DNA of 64,000 nucleotides from Ailurus styani (taxonomy: Eukaryota > Chordata > Mammalia > Carnivora > Ailuridae). Made by a program: the position numbers and the translations under genes. Where the stretch lies: positions 560,096 to 624,095 of the forward strand of contig LNAC01000758.1 in assembly GCA_002007465.1 (NCBI GenBank), in the 5' to 3' direction. The notes beneath the pieces are model-generated. The model was not told the DNA's origin, ran no database searches, and saw only the letters and a program-made list of their open reading frames with translations. Numbering within the stretch: position 1 is the first letter of the stretch; each line of letters opens with the position of its first letter. Shown piece by piece: positions 11,698-24,477 of the stretch.

Positions 11698-14600
11698 AAT
11701 TACTTCCAAATTTAATGACGAATTCTATCTTTCAAAAGTCACAGGTAGAAACATTTTTTTCTACAATTTGACTTAAAATAAAGTCAGGTATTTTTGTTCC
11801 TAGAGTCCATGTTGCTAGGACAAGTTTTTTGTGAACTTAATCAGTAAAATAATGTCTTACTTCTCAGAGAGTCTCTTCTTAAGAGAGCAGGCATCAGCTA
11901 TGAAAGTGAAACATATTTCTGAAAGTAGATACAGATGTTGAAGTGTCACAAGGGTTATTTGTGCGGTTAAGATCTTCTGGTTTATTTAGCTGTGGCATAC
12001 ATGGTAGGAGAGTACATTTTATTTTACATATTTTAGGCACACCTTTAACTAAATGGAGAAAATTAAAATTAAGGCTAATGTTATTAGCTATCCCATACTG
12101 AGATTATTTAGAAGTCTGGACTATAGACATGTTTCCATTCCAAGGGATTATCGAAATGCAGAAACTCTTTCCCAGGGCGGTGAAAGTTGGTTGAACAAAA
12201 ATTAGATGAGAGCAACATGAAAAAATAGATGACAAGCCAGTACCAATACCACTATAACTTTGCTTGGTCTAAGCAATTCAGAATACAACTTTATTTTACT
12301 TATAATTTCAGCTTGAATCAAAGCATCTAGTACCCCAAGCATCAATGCTCTCCAATATCTAATTTCACAGTTTTCTTAACACGTATCTCATGTTATTTAT
12401 TAGAGTCAGAGGCATCCCAACACCTTTGTCTATCCTTGCTACCTTTTAAATGGTTTATCTGGCAAACCATCAATCACAAATCACGGAACATATTTTAACT
12501 CAAGTAAGATCAGCTAAGAAAGAAAACAAGGCTTGTGTGGCCTAATTGGAAACATTACTCACATCAATAAGTGATAAATGCTTGTTCTGGGAAAGAATAT
12601 TTTTCCCTCAGATCTGTCTGTAATGTATAATATGGACAAGATTAAAATCTCCAATCACCTTCTAACTTGAGGCTATAAAGATATTGATAAAAACAACCCA
12701 AAGTTATGTGAAGATCAAAGTTTGAAAAACTCAATTTCAGGTTCAGAAGATTACTTGTAATACCCAATAAGTAAAAATATGTATTTTATTTATGATTCAT
12801 TCTCTAACACCAGAGCTCACAAACGGCATGAGAAAAAAATGCCCAGTGACCATAAGCAACTGTTTTGGTGTGTTACAAAAACCTTGCTCACAATTAGCTT
12901 ACTTGGCTTTATCCTGAATAACATGAGCAGGAAGTTTTCCATACTCTCTTATTTGATATTTATACTATTCAAATACGTTTTATTCATGATATTATAAAAT
13001 GTAAAATTTGGCATTTATTGCCATTTTATATAGTATTTTCTAGGCCTTACAGAGGATGCATTAATTATATTCAAGTAAACATATTCTTGAACCAGGAAAA
13101 GACATAAGGTCTCTTTCATAAAATTATAAAGAACATAGATGTGCTCGCTTATTCCATGAGGTCAATTGCGCTACCACAACCGTATTAACCAGGCGATGTG
13201 CATTTCACTTTACAGGTAATTTATTATACCTGCAGTACTGTCACAGGGATGGTTCACACAAATAATTTAACTTAGGTAAACACCATTTTCCAGTAATGAT
13301 AAGACAAAACAAACTTGAGAAGCATTTATGAACAGTAACATCTCATTCTCAGTACACATTTGCCAACCGATCTCTGTTGTTTGCAAATGAATTAACGATG
13401 GCTTGACAAATCATTAGAGCCATCTGTTTTGATGGTGAGGAAGAACTGCTTTGATCATTTTATTACAGGAGCACAGACTAGGTACTATGTTAGCCTATTT
13501 TTAGCATCATTTACCCTAAATATCCCATGCGATCTAAAAAATTACCAGTATTCCCCATTCCCGTTGACGCTCCTTATAAATCCGTGTACTGAGAAACCAC
13601 TTTGCAGAGGTTACTGTGCAGATTTTCTAGAGATCTTGAACATGGGAAATGTCTATTTTTTCCTCCATTAAAATTAATCATTACAGTTACCAAAACGATT
13701 TATATTCCAATATGTTTTAATTTCTCAAGTGAGAACTAATGAAAGAAATTAGAATCAGCTTAACAAATTAGTTCCTCTGGTTGTTTTGAGTCAAGGGCCA
13801 CAAAATGTACTATTGTTTCATATATTTCCTCGTTCAAATGATTCATGTGAATGCTATTTTCAATTCTATCAACATAGGAATAACAATTTTTTTCTACTTG
13901 CTGGAAAAATATCTACCTTTATTTTCTTATGAATATTTGATTGAGGAGCATGTTTGCAATGTGACTTTTAGTATCTGCTTGTATTTGGCAGGTCTAAAAA
14001 GGTTGGGGAGAGCAGGGCACGTGTATATATACACACAGCCACACACACAAATTAACCCCCCTATTATTCGTTTCTTAAAGATACATGCGTTTTTTAAAAT
14101 AAAGGAAGGAGAAAGAAAGGGTAGAAAGAGGAGCTGGGGAGAAGGAGAAGAGGAAAGAGAAGGGAATGAAAGTTCACTGATGCTTATCTCCGATGGAAAT
14201 TTTTCAATGACCACAAAATCTAAATAATATTTGATATATAATATTAAGATTTATGAGTTACCATAAAATCTCTTTTTTCTTCCCTTAGGATAGTAGAAGT
14301 ACACATGATAACAAAGGAAGACCTCACCATTTTTAAGTGCACGTGAATTCAATAGACATTTAATAACTAAATATGTGCTAAACAGTGGATGGGTGAGCAG
14401 ATAGAAGTATACACTAAGCTGTATACTTACACTCTACTGTACACTAAGCTGTGTTGTATCTAAAGCTCAGCTAAAAGTTAAAGCGAAAAAATCTGCTTAT
14501 GTTCTACTAAAAAGCACTCCTCTTCTTACTTAGAAGAACATCTTTTCTCATCTGGGTTTGCAACTAAGAAGGGGACAAATACGTAGTTTTAATCCATCAA

Positions 14601-15799
14601 ATTAGCTGATTCAAAGCTCCAATCTGTGGAGTGAGAAATATGCTACATGTACCCTCACCATAACTGCATTTAGAATTATCTTTATCAGCAGGATATAAAA
14701 AGGTTTAAGGAGGTGGATTTCATAATTTCTTTCATAGTCCCAATAAATAACACAATAGCAGATACACTTGCTTAAGATAGTGAATATAAAAGCATATATC
14801 TTAAAACTTGATTTGTGTATTGAAAATGGAATTTCACAGTCTGGAAACTGACTTTTTAACTATTGAGAAAAACAGCATTACACTCTAATGGAAGTTTAAG
14901 TCAGTAAGGTCAAGGGTTGGCCACAGGCTGATAGTAAATGTGTGGCCTCTTCCTCTGGTTAGGCAAGAAATCTGACAGAGAGTAAAAGAGAGGATCCAAA
15001 TGGAAGCCATTCTCTTTTTACAACGTAATCTTGGAAGTAGCATCTCATCACTTCTGTGATATCCATCAGAAGCAAATCACTAGATCCTGCCCACACTCAA
15101 AGAAAGGAAATCAAATGAGGGAGTAAATATCAGGAGATGGGGCTCAAGGGAGCCATCTTAGAGGCACCTACTGCAGCTCCTCAGACCATAGTCAGCTCCT
15201 TCTCCATGGACTCGTTCCAAGGTATCCCTTTTCTCTGAGTTTTGCTAATTTAAGTCAAACCTATGCCAATTGACTTAATCTATAGATAAGCCATTCTTTC
15301 CTCCTTCCTATAGATCCTAGAAAAAGATCTCTTCTCCTACCTACTTTACAAGGTTATTGAAAATATTAACTATGATCCTGAATATCTGGCATCTGCTAAA
15401 ACACCTATTATATAGAGTGACCCTTAATGGGCTATCTTTCTTAGCAACAGTGTTGTTCGATATTCCTAGACCTCTACTCTGGATCCAGTTCTACAAGTTC
15501 TTGTATCATCGAACACTCTTTTGTCTACTTCAACACCTGTTCTAGAAAATTTCAAATCACTACCATTTATTCCCTCACTCGTTCATTCATTTTTCAAGTA
15601 TTTCTTTCCATTTCCTTTGTCTTTAGCAGCAACTGCCCTATCTATCTTCAAAGGCAAGATTCTTAAAGAAATGGAAATTGCTCAATCTACTTCATGACTT
15701 CATTGCTCTCTAGTCCTCCACCCCCACTATGCTTCTGTGGTAGTGATTGATGGGGATCTTTTAACTGCCTAATCCAATGCTCTTCAAAAATATGGTATT
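11698..15799. other. Intergenic, nothing recognised apart from a GA-rich patch
   Basis: Four kilobases of AT-rich spacer. 14100-14165 is a GA-rich low-complexity patch that creates the Lys/Glu/Arg-rich C-end of the 140-codon frame at 13805-14227. That frame has no start context or domain and I do not call it. 14403-14455 contains the word 'tacactaagctgt' twice, 36 bp apart. Confidence 0.5.
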
Positions 15800-16377
15800 T
15801 GGTATATCCACTCCTATGTTTGCTGCAGCATTTTTTATAATAGCGAAGATATAGAAGAAACCCATGTACCTGTCAATAGATGAATGGATAAGGAAGATAT
15901 ATATAAATTGAATATTACCAAGCCACATAAAAAAAATGAGATCTTGCCATTTGTGACAACATGCACGGACCTAGAGGGTATTGTGATAAGTGAAATAAGG
16001 CAGACAGGGAAAGACATATACCATATGACTTCACTTATATGAACAATCTACAGCAAACAAACACGAAGAACAGAAACAGACCCATAAATACAGAGAACAA
16101 ACTGATGGTTGCCAGAAGGAAGTGGGTGGGAGGAAATGGATATAATGGGTGATGGGGAGTGGGAGATACACCCTTCCAGTTATGGAATAAGTAAGTCATA
16201 GGGATGAAAGGCATAATGTAGATAATATAGCCAATGGTATTGTAATATCATTGTATGGTGACAGATGGTGTCTAAACTTTTGGTGAGCACAGCATAATAT
16301 AGAGAGTTGTCAAAATCACTATGTTATACACCTGAAACTAATGTAACATCATGATTCAACTCTAATTTTTAAAAATA
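15800..16377 (+). mobile_element. L1 LINE 3'-end fragment, 5'-truncated
   Basis: It follows the usual L1 3' region: 'tgctgcagcattttttataa', 'gatgaatggataaggaag', 'tatgaacaatctacagcaaa', 'gttatacacctgaaactaat' and an A-rich end near 16377. It is the 3' part of an inactive copy in the same orientation as the other L1s here. Confidence 0.9.
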
Positions 16378-16421
16378 ATCCAAAAGAGTAATAAATGTTT
16401 TAAATTTCAAATAAAAATAAG

Positions 16422-16590
16422 TGGTTCTTGGATCAATGGTATCGATATCATCTATGAATATGTTGGAAATGTACATTTTGGGGCCCTTCCATAGGCCTCC
16501 TGAAAACCTGGGGCTGGGGCCTAACAGTCTTTGTTTTAACAAGCCCATGAGGTCATTCTGATGCCTGCTCAAGTTTGAGAACCACTGGAT
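16422..16590. mobile_element. MER5A-like hAT-Charlie DNA transposon fossil
   Basis: It is bounded by 'agtggttcttgga' and the matching inverted end 'tttgagaaccactgga', the terminal inverted repeats of MER5-type elements. The interior ('aacctggggctggggcctaa', 'aggtcattctgatgcctg') also fits. It is a non-autonomous ancient element with no coding capacity. Confidence 0.8.
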
Positions 16591-18602
16591 TAGACCATTA
16601 TAAATCAACCACTGGCCCAAGCTAATGGACTCTCTTTAACTTTTATCTAACTTTGTTTCTACAACATTTAAAATGGATGCTTTGAAAGTCTCATCAAACA
16701 CCCTCCAAAACAGACTCTTCTTTCACTGCCTCTCTCATAATTTATTCTCTGTGTTGTGTATATTTTTGTTTTTTTGCACTTGACTTGCCCCAGCTGTCCT
16801 GAGAACAATGGATTGGTCCTCAGTTTTCTTATTTTATCTTTATACATGTTTTCCCTAGTTAATTTTTCCCATCCCATTAACTTATACATGGAATTTCTCG
16901 TACCTATCAAAATCCTACTGCTTACCCAGTCAGTTCCCTTGGGTAGAGACACTTATTGCCAACTTCTAAATCAAGATCACTAAGTTAATGTTATCTGTTA
17001 AGTTCCAAATTAAAATGTCCAAAACTAGAATCAACATTTTCCCTCCCACAGCTCCCCAATCCGTTTCTTCTATTTTCTTTATCATAATAAAATGCAATAT
17101 AATTTTTAGAGTCATCACTTTTAAAAGACTGGCATTCATTCCCAGTATACCATCTTCCCATACGTTCATATGGTCCCTCAGACTTCCTCTAGATTTTGTC
17201 TCCTCTTTTATGAGAACCTTTCTCTGGATCTTTATTACTATTTCTGGAACTGCAGGTTTTCCTATTTTATTCTCAGTATTTTTTTCTTCTGTATATAACT
17301 AACATATTCATATGAAATTTAACTATTTTCCAAAAACAAAGACTCAGTGAGAACAGTGCTCTCATTTTAAATGTTTGTGAATCTTATTAATATATGACTC
17401 AATAAAGGACAACTGAATTCTCCTATCTGCTCCTACACTTAAATCTGATATAATGTGTTGTATTGGTTGAGGTAAATGAAAATAATCCTGCTTCATACTA
17501 TTATGTAACTGAATAATGGAGGAGTATTTAATAATCTTGGCATGTAATTGTGAGTATTCTCCTTTGATATCATAGCAAAATCCAACAAGTAGAAGTTTGT
17601 AAAAAAAATAGTTGCAATATGGTATCTGAAATCTTATCAAAAAATTTTCTGTAATGTGTTACATTAAAATCCATTGGTTTATCAGATATTATGAATGTCT
17701 TTGCTATCAAGTAGCATCGTGCAATGACCATTTGGAAAATAATAATTTATTGAATTCAGATCTTCCAAATACTGACCTAGTTTATTATACTATATTTTAA
17801 AAATCACATTCATCTATATCACCATGAATCTTATGTAAAAATCTTTAAATATTAGAAAGTGATGAATACAAATTTTCTAAAATTTTAATGATCTCTTGAG
17901 CACTTAAATTTTGTCACTGACAGCAAACACCGTCAGTTGTTTTCCGTGAAGTGGTAAGCTCTTTTTTCTTATTTTCAAGAAAATACGTCTGGTAACTAAG
18001 TCTGAATGGTCACTACTATGGTCTGTCCACCATTCCCTCAAGTAGAACTTGTGCTCCTAGAAAAGATAGCTAGTTCAGCTTGCAACTGAAAGAATCACGC
18101 AAGTGCTTTTGAAATAAATACCAGACCTTGATATTTGGCAGATGTTCTTTACAAGTACTTCTATTTCTTCACACAGACTATTAAAGAGACGTAAGCACAA
18201 AGACTGAGATTTAATAAGATTAATTTTGGTATGGCTTTTTTTCCCTTCTGTGAATGAATGGGAGTAAAGAATACAATGATTCTTAGTACTGTTTTGTGCC
18301 AAGATCTTTAGTTATGCAAAAACAGTAGAAATGTTACCTGCCTTTGCTTTTTAAACAAGAATGCAATTGTCAACACAGTGAAAATAAGTAAATAACTTCC
18401 TACTACTATCATTAAAAGATTTCTCACTTTGCAAACTCCTTGAAAGGATCTCAGGAACCACCCTCAACACTGTGAAGACGTCGCAGACAATGCTTTGACA
18501 ATAGTTCATCTAGGCGTTCGACCTCCAGAGTTCATACCCCTGATTGTACACTCACTATCCTCCTTCATTTGGAGAATTATTATGGTGGAATTGCCAGGTA
18601 TT
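16591..18602. other. Intergenic, nothing recognised
   Basis: Overlapping frames on both strands at 16668-17302 (up to 104 codons) show no motif. I see no repeat that I can name with support. Confidence 0.5.
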
Positions 18603-18690
18603 GGTCCTTGAGGTGAGAATGCTGAGATTTAAACCTGACTGTCCCATTTACTAGCTGTGTAACTATAAGCAACAAGTGTTGCCTATTATT
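18603..18690 (+). repeat. MIR SINE fragment
   Basis: 'cctgactgtcccatttacta' and 'gctgtgtaactataagcaa' match the MIR core ('ctcactagctgtgtgaccttgggcaa'). Confidence 0.65.
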
Positions 18691-18875
18691 ATTATCCCAG
18701 ATAAATTACAACTGAGTAAATTGATAAATTAGGATTTAAAAGCAGGTTTGTCTACTGTGACTACATTTAAAATCTTACATTCTTTACGTGGTATTCAGGA
18801 CTCCCAAAAATTGGACTGTCATCTCTAGTGTCCCTCTCTGCCTTCCTCCGGTCTCTGTCTTCTCCCGGATAACTC

Positions 18876-18889
18876 GGGGGGGGGGGGGG
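18876..18889. repeat. G14 homopolymer
   Basis: Fourteen G in a row, followed by CCC. Length is likely unreliable in sequencing and variable between individuals. Confidence 0.85.
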
Positions 18890-19984
18890 CCCTGCTGAAG
18901 TGCTTGTAGTCTTGACATTTACAAACATATCAGAAGATGTATTTCTCAGCTCTTTGACCTATAAATACTGTTTTGGTGGTCTCCCTGTCTCCAGTATTAA
19001 TCCCAGGACTGGGGCTTTATATACTCTTATATGAGTATTAGTGCATTTTACTCCACTTAAGTGTCTGCATAAACTGGTTTCTCTTTCTTGTGGGCAGTCA
19101 TCTTTGCAAAGTGAAATGGGTGAAATAATAATTGTTTTAATAACTTTGAAAGACTTCAAAACACAATGTAGGCTTAATTTAGAAGATATAAAAGAAAGGG
19201 ATTTATTGCAAAGCACTCTCATAAATATGTTGGCTTTCAAAGGACATTATGAGAAATTTTCTTGCAAAGAGCTGGAAATTTCCTCTTATCTAGAAATCAG
19301 TAAGTAGTCTTAAATGAAATCTGGCTTAATTACCCTATCTAAAGCTGGCTAAAAGTAAACTAAATTACCATATATAAAGGAAAAAAAACTGCTGATGTAG
19401 AAGGCATGGGGAGATGGAGGGAGACCTGAGTGGAAGGACTAAATGTGTCTAGAACCCATGATGGATATCCTGCAACTGGTAAAGGATATACAGCAAAATG
19501 TTAATAGTGTTTTCTTTGGTTGGTGAAATATGCACACATAATTTTTTCATCATATTTTTCTTCTTCCCCAAACTGCCTACATTGGAAATGTCACAAATTT
19601 ATAATTTTAAAAAAAATGTTACTTTGAAAAATATCAGAAAAACAACAGAGATGCCCAATCAGCATAGATAAAGGTGAAATTTAGTAAAGAGAAAATAGAG
19701 GTCCAGAGAAATTATTCGTTTAATCACAAGACTGCAAACGAAAACTATTTTGTGAAAAACTGAAGCCAGGAAGGAGCGAATCTTTAACGATATTTAACAT
19801 TGACTCTTACCAATTTTAAAAACACACACAAACATGCACACATTTTCAAGGACTTCTAGTATTTTTCAGGATGTTCATCAAATGCTGTGTGTGTAACAAC
19901 CACGCCTAGTCTCTGCTACAGTTTACTGTGGAGAGTTACTGTGTGCAAGATGAACCATGGAAGGTGGATAGAAAAGTTAAAACA
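18890..19984. other. Intergenic, nothing recognised
   Basis: The frames at 18959-19307 overlap on opposite strands without any feature. I see no assignable repeat. Confidence 0.5.
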
Positions 19985-20110
19985 CCAGTTTGTACCTAGA
20001 TTTCCTCATCAACAACGAGAAAGGGCTAATACAGCACCTATTGTATAGAGTTGCTGCAAAGGTTACAGAAGTTAAATTATAAAAAACACAGAAGAGTTCA
20101 GAAGAAAGTT
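19985..20110 (+). repeat. MIR SINE fragment
   Basis: 'tagatttcctcatcaacaa' through 'atagagttgctgcaaaggtt' follows the MIR 3' half ('tttcctcatctgtaaaatggg...tagggttgttgtgaggatt'). Confidence 0.6.
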
Positions 20111-20574
20111 CCCTGACCAATAAATAGTAGCATTTATTATAACTTATGGTGATTGTTGTTATTGATTTTTTAATTAGACATCAGGTGAGTTTTACCTATA
20201 TTTGCAGATTAGGACAGCAGTGATAACTATAGAAATACACACATCTTGGATGTTCATACACAGAAATGTTTACTGACAATTTTCACAGTAAAAATTTTGG
20301 AGATCATGGGCATATAGAAAACAGATCAAATTAAATCTCACTTCAAACCAAAGCATGTCTAAATTCAGCCAAGATGACATGCTCTTTCTCTATGTGTGTT
20401 AAAGCAATTTCTCCTGCCTGGAATTCTCTTCCACCTCCTCTCATCAGCTTAGGAAATTCTTTCATCCTCAATTTCACCATCTGTGAACCTTCCCATTCCC
20501 CTTTGCTCCCACGTATATACATACATATTGTTGTATGACACCTTGCTTGTAATGTAATTGATTATAAGTTCATT

Positions 20575-20695
20575 TTTCTTACTTGATTACAAACTCCCTG
20601 AAGACAAAACTGTGTCTTAGTAAGCTCATCTCTCTGATGACTAACACAAAGCTGGAAGTCAACAATCATTTGTGAAATAAATACTGAATGATCTC
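20575..20695 (+). repeat. L2 LINE 3'-end fragment
   Basis: 'ttacaaactccctgaagaca' and 'aactgtgtcttagtaagctc' with the ending 'aatcatttgtgaaataaata' match the L2 tail pattern ('taagctccatgagggcagg...aataaatatttgttgaa'). Confidence 0.6.
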
Positions 20696-20754
20696 CCTAT
20701 CTTGGTGTAGGAATGGATCGATTTCTTCCCTTCTGGAGTAGGACAAGAGAGAGA

Positions 20755-20875
20755 AAACACACACACACACAATCTAAAAAGAGTAAATGTATATATTATA
20801 TTTAATATGTAATTATATATTATTTATAGCATATAGTTTATATGTGTATATTATATGTTTACTCACTTTAGATTT
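20755..20875. repeat. (CA)n followed by AT-rich simple repeat
   Basis: 'aacacacacacacacac' at about 20756, then 'tatatattatatttaatatg' and similar to about 20860. Confidence 0.75.
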
Positions 20876-21094
20876 TTTTGTATTTTGTTTTCAGTGTCTG
20901 ACTCAATCACAGATCTCTTTTTCTTGGATTATTAAACTTTAGTCAGAGATTGATTCTGGAACATATATCTTTCTGGATTGAAGACCTTTAGTTTTCCTTC
21001 ACTTCTGTCTGACTGGGATGTTTAATCAATGTGCTCAAACTGCTAACCTGGTGAAAGTTCCTAGGAAGGTCACTTGGTGTGGAGCAAAGGATGT

Positions 21095-21200
21095 ATTTTA
21101 GTCACAGAAAACATCAGTTTATAGGTTGGCTCTGCTACTTGGGAACCGGATAACTTTGAGCAAGATATGTAAATCTGTCTTTCCGTGATTGTAGCAGCAA
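21095..21200 (+). repeat. MIR SINE fragment
   Basis: 'ttggctctgctacttgggaa' and 'taactttgagcaagatatgt' correspond to the MIR core ('ctgccacttactagctgtgtgaccttgggcaagt'). Confidence 0.55.
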
Positions 21201-21414
21201 ATCCAAATTATAAAGTTTAACTCATAACTTGCACTTTTTCTGTTTTTGTTTGCCTTTTTAGAATGTAAACTCCCAGATACACTATTGACGTAGATTAGTT
21301 TCCTTATATGTGGTAGATATCACCGATGACATCCATGAAATACAATCATTCTCTCCTAATTGCTTGTGTTCTTAAATTATTTTTAAACATTGGATGATTA
21401 CCTCATTTCTTTAA

Positions 21415-21530
21415 CACAGTAAGCTCCCTGATGACAGACGCAATCTCTTCCTCCTTTTTGTTATCTCTTCAGGGCTAAGCCTGGGACACATTGCTTGCTG
21501 AATCAATATTTGTTCCTTGGATTGAATTAA
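21415..21530 (+). repeat. L2 LINE 3'-end fragment
   Basis: 'agtaagctccctgatgacag' and 'ctaagcctgggacacattgc' ending in 'aatcaatatttgttcctt' match the L2 tail. Confidence 0.65.
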
Positions 21531-22444
21531 ACTGGTGGTAAGGTTTCCCTCCAGTTTGGGTTATTTTCAATGTGTGCTAATGTAAGTTAGAATCTGGATG
21601 ATCTCCTCCCTCAAATAACTGTACATGTGCCCTTGCTCAGTTTGCCAGGCTGTGATCACCAGCCAATTTTCAGCTGCAAGTCCACATTTTTTTTTTATTC
21701 TGGGAAGTTATAAAAATAACAATTCTGCCATCACTTTCTAATTCACAAAGTGACTTTAGTCTCCTGTTTTCTAATTCCTCTCATTTCTCCTTTATAGGCC
21801 TGCCAAAAGCTTTGGCCTTTGCTGGCCTTACATATTTAATCAGAATAACCAATGCTGATGATTTTTTACAGGGAATTAAGTTTGATTTGTTTCGAAACAT
21901 TTATTTGTTCCATATGGCATTTAAAGTGACTAAATTAATTTTGGTGCTGGAATGAGGTTGCATGAGCTAGATAAGAATTTTCTGAAAACAAAAACAAAAA
22001 CAAAAAGTCCAGGAGTAGTCTTATAGAAAACATCCTCTGTAAAAGAAATTAACATACAACTGAAGGATCAGGTCAGGAAACTTGGCAAAATCACAAAGAT
22101 AATTTGGCTAAAGCTAACTCTCCAACATACATCTCCTCAATCTCAGGCCAGGACTGGATTCCACGCTGTAGTGGACACTGGACTTCCCCTGTGAGCACCA
22201 GGCCAACGCCATGCTCTAGCACTCTGGTTTGGTGGACATTGGCAATTATGTCCAGGGAATGGGGCAGAGGGCTAGCTAGTGGCCTAGTCCATCCGGTGAA
22301 GTGCCTTCACTCTTGGACAGGTTCAGGACAGTTAGGGTTCCAAACCTAAGCCCCAGCACTGAGCATAGTGATTGGTGGTTTGGTCAGAGATAAGGATGTG
22401 GACCTAATTGTATCTAATCAGCAAAGCCTCATGACGTAGGAAAA
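21531..22444. other. Intergenic, nothing recognised
   Basis: Mixed spacer. 22100-22440 is GC-richer and may be repeat-derived. I cannot assign it. The 81-codon frame at 22104-22349 has no recognisable feature. Confidence 0.4.
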
Positions 22445-23003
22445 GACTTAACGGTTCGAAGCCAACAGCCAAGAAAGAATCCCTGAGCTGTCTTTGGTGC
22501 AAAAAGATGGTTTTATTAAAGCATGGGGACAAGACCCCATGGGCAGAAAAAGCTGCACTACAGTCATGAGGAATGGTCCATTATCTACTTTCAAGTCAGG
22601 AGGGGGTCAGGGATGGCATAAGTCTATAGGGAATTTAGAAGCAAGGTTTCCAGGACCTTAAGGGGCCTAGCTATTGTTGGGAAAATGGCATTTATTACTG
22701 TCTAAAAAAACCTGAGTCATGAGACCCTTCCGATGTATATCAGCGGGTCATATGCTTGGGGGATGATTGCTAACATGTATCCTGGGGAGTAGAGATAAAG
22801 AAAGTTTACAAAGGAATTTTTATATGTTAAAGTAGACTTACAGGGTCCTGGGGGTCGGGCCGAGATTGCCTTTGCCCTTAGCAAATTCTCAACATCGAGG
22901 CAGTTATGCCCCTAGAGGAAGGTCACTCTATTTCAAGGACTTGTCAATGGGCTGTAGACAGTAAGGAAATTTAACAATTCTTCTTCTACCTTTATTTCCC
23001 ACA
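22445..23003 (-). mobile_element. Retroviral-type solo LTR, family not assigned
   Basis: Read on the minus strand it starts 'tgtgggaaataaagg' (TG end), runs about 490 bases, then carries a polyadenylation signal AATAAA (plus 22512-22517) in 'gctttaataaaacc'. About 60-70 bases of U5-like sequence follow. That is the layout of an LTR. No gag, pol or env sequence adjoins it, so it is a solo LTR if correctly called. The inner border is uncertain by tens of bases. I base the call on layout and a partial memory of similar carnivore repeats, not on a database match. Confidence 0.5.
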
Positions 23004-24477
23004 TCACCTAGTACTTTTATTCAATAGTTGGATAAGGATTAGATCTCTTAATTCTAGATCCTGTGGTTAAAGATAAGCATCCCAGCACTAGTGCAGCCAT
23101 TTTCCTACCATGACTAAACAAACAAAAAATAAATGAAGAAAATTAAAGAAATACAGAATTCAATCTCACTATCATATATTGCCACTAATCTGAGGTAAAG
23201 CAAAGTATCGCCCTTATTGTTTAAGCCAAAGTGTGTTGATTTCTTTTATTTGCATTTCAACAACAGCAAAAAATTCTGATACCTAAGCCGAGATGCAAAA
23301 AGGTAAATGCATTATTAGTAAATCCTTTGCTAGGGCCAGTAGGACATGGTATGTACTATTTCACACATTCCTCTATTGAAATAAGATTGCCCTTGAGCCC
23401 TTAACGATGCTCAAGGGGCAAGACTGTGTTTCAAAGACCACTGTTTCTAGTGTATGTTACAAAGTTGATGCTAATAAGCATTTTAAACCAGTTAAGTGCA
23501 TCGCTGCTGTTTCTCCTCTCTCTTGTTTAGAGGTGTGAGTCATGCTTCCTGTTAAGCCCAGAGACTGTGCCTCTGTTTGAGGTTTTATTATTTGGTAACA
23601 AAATGGAAAACACACTGGTGCCCTGTCAGTGAGCTGGAAGCAATCAACATTTACTAGGCTTACACACATGAGAAATGCAAATATGTTTCATTTGCAGGGA
23701 TATGGGTTGGTGGCTCAACTCAAACAGTTCATACCCCCAGGAAAAAGGAAGTTAAACCACAGGCTTAATCCTTGACTAAATCTTGAGGCATTTAGAACCG
23801 CAAATTAGAAAATTAAAACCAAAATGTATTCTGCCATTCCAAAACCAAAGAGCTTTAGAGGCTGGTAAACCCCACCATCTTGGCCCATTTCACTTGATTC
23901 ATACCCACTGGCTTACTTTTATGGCCTACTGCCAGTCTCTCTAAGGCAGTGCTATGGAACCATGACTTTCAGTTATGGAACCAGAGACTGAATTGCAATT
24001 ACGCTTGAAAGGGCACCAGAAGCTTCCAGTGATATTTAGTTACTGAATTTCTGGGGATAACTGGGAAAGTCCTTGTGCTGTGTGGGGGGGAAAAATTAAC
24101 CTGGAAACACAACCTTCACAGTTGGTGTAAGAACGATTAATTATAAAGTTGACGGTAGTTGTACTCCAATAGATAATGCAAAAAAAGGTAGAGAAGGGGT
24201 GTTATTTATGCCCTTCAAGATACAAGGGTCTCAACTACTAAAAAAATGGTAATTGATTGCAATGATGCATTTATTTTAAGCAGGCAAAAAAATAACAATT
24301 CCTTGAATTCATCTTATAATTGCCTAGTTCTATTCCACACAGATTTTACCATGACAAGGAAGAATCTCTAAGAAAAGTACAATTTTTGAGCACTGTTAAG
24401 TTGAAATTCTTAAAATGAGAAAAATAACCCAGAAAACATAGCTTGCTTATGATTCATTTAAAAACTGAATGACTTGC
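23004..24477. other. Intergenic, nothing recognised
   Basis: No gene or named repeat. The minus frame at 23457-23669 is featureless. Confidence 0.5.

Noticed and set aside
13805..14227. 140-codon plus frame, the longest non-L1 frame in the window
   Set aside because: Its C-terminal third is a GA-rich low-complexity patch, the rest has no domain, and it is not near a promoter or splice context. Length is within chance for AT-rich DNA plus a purine tract.
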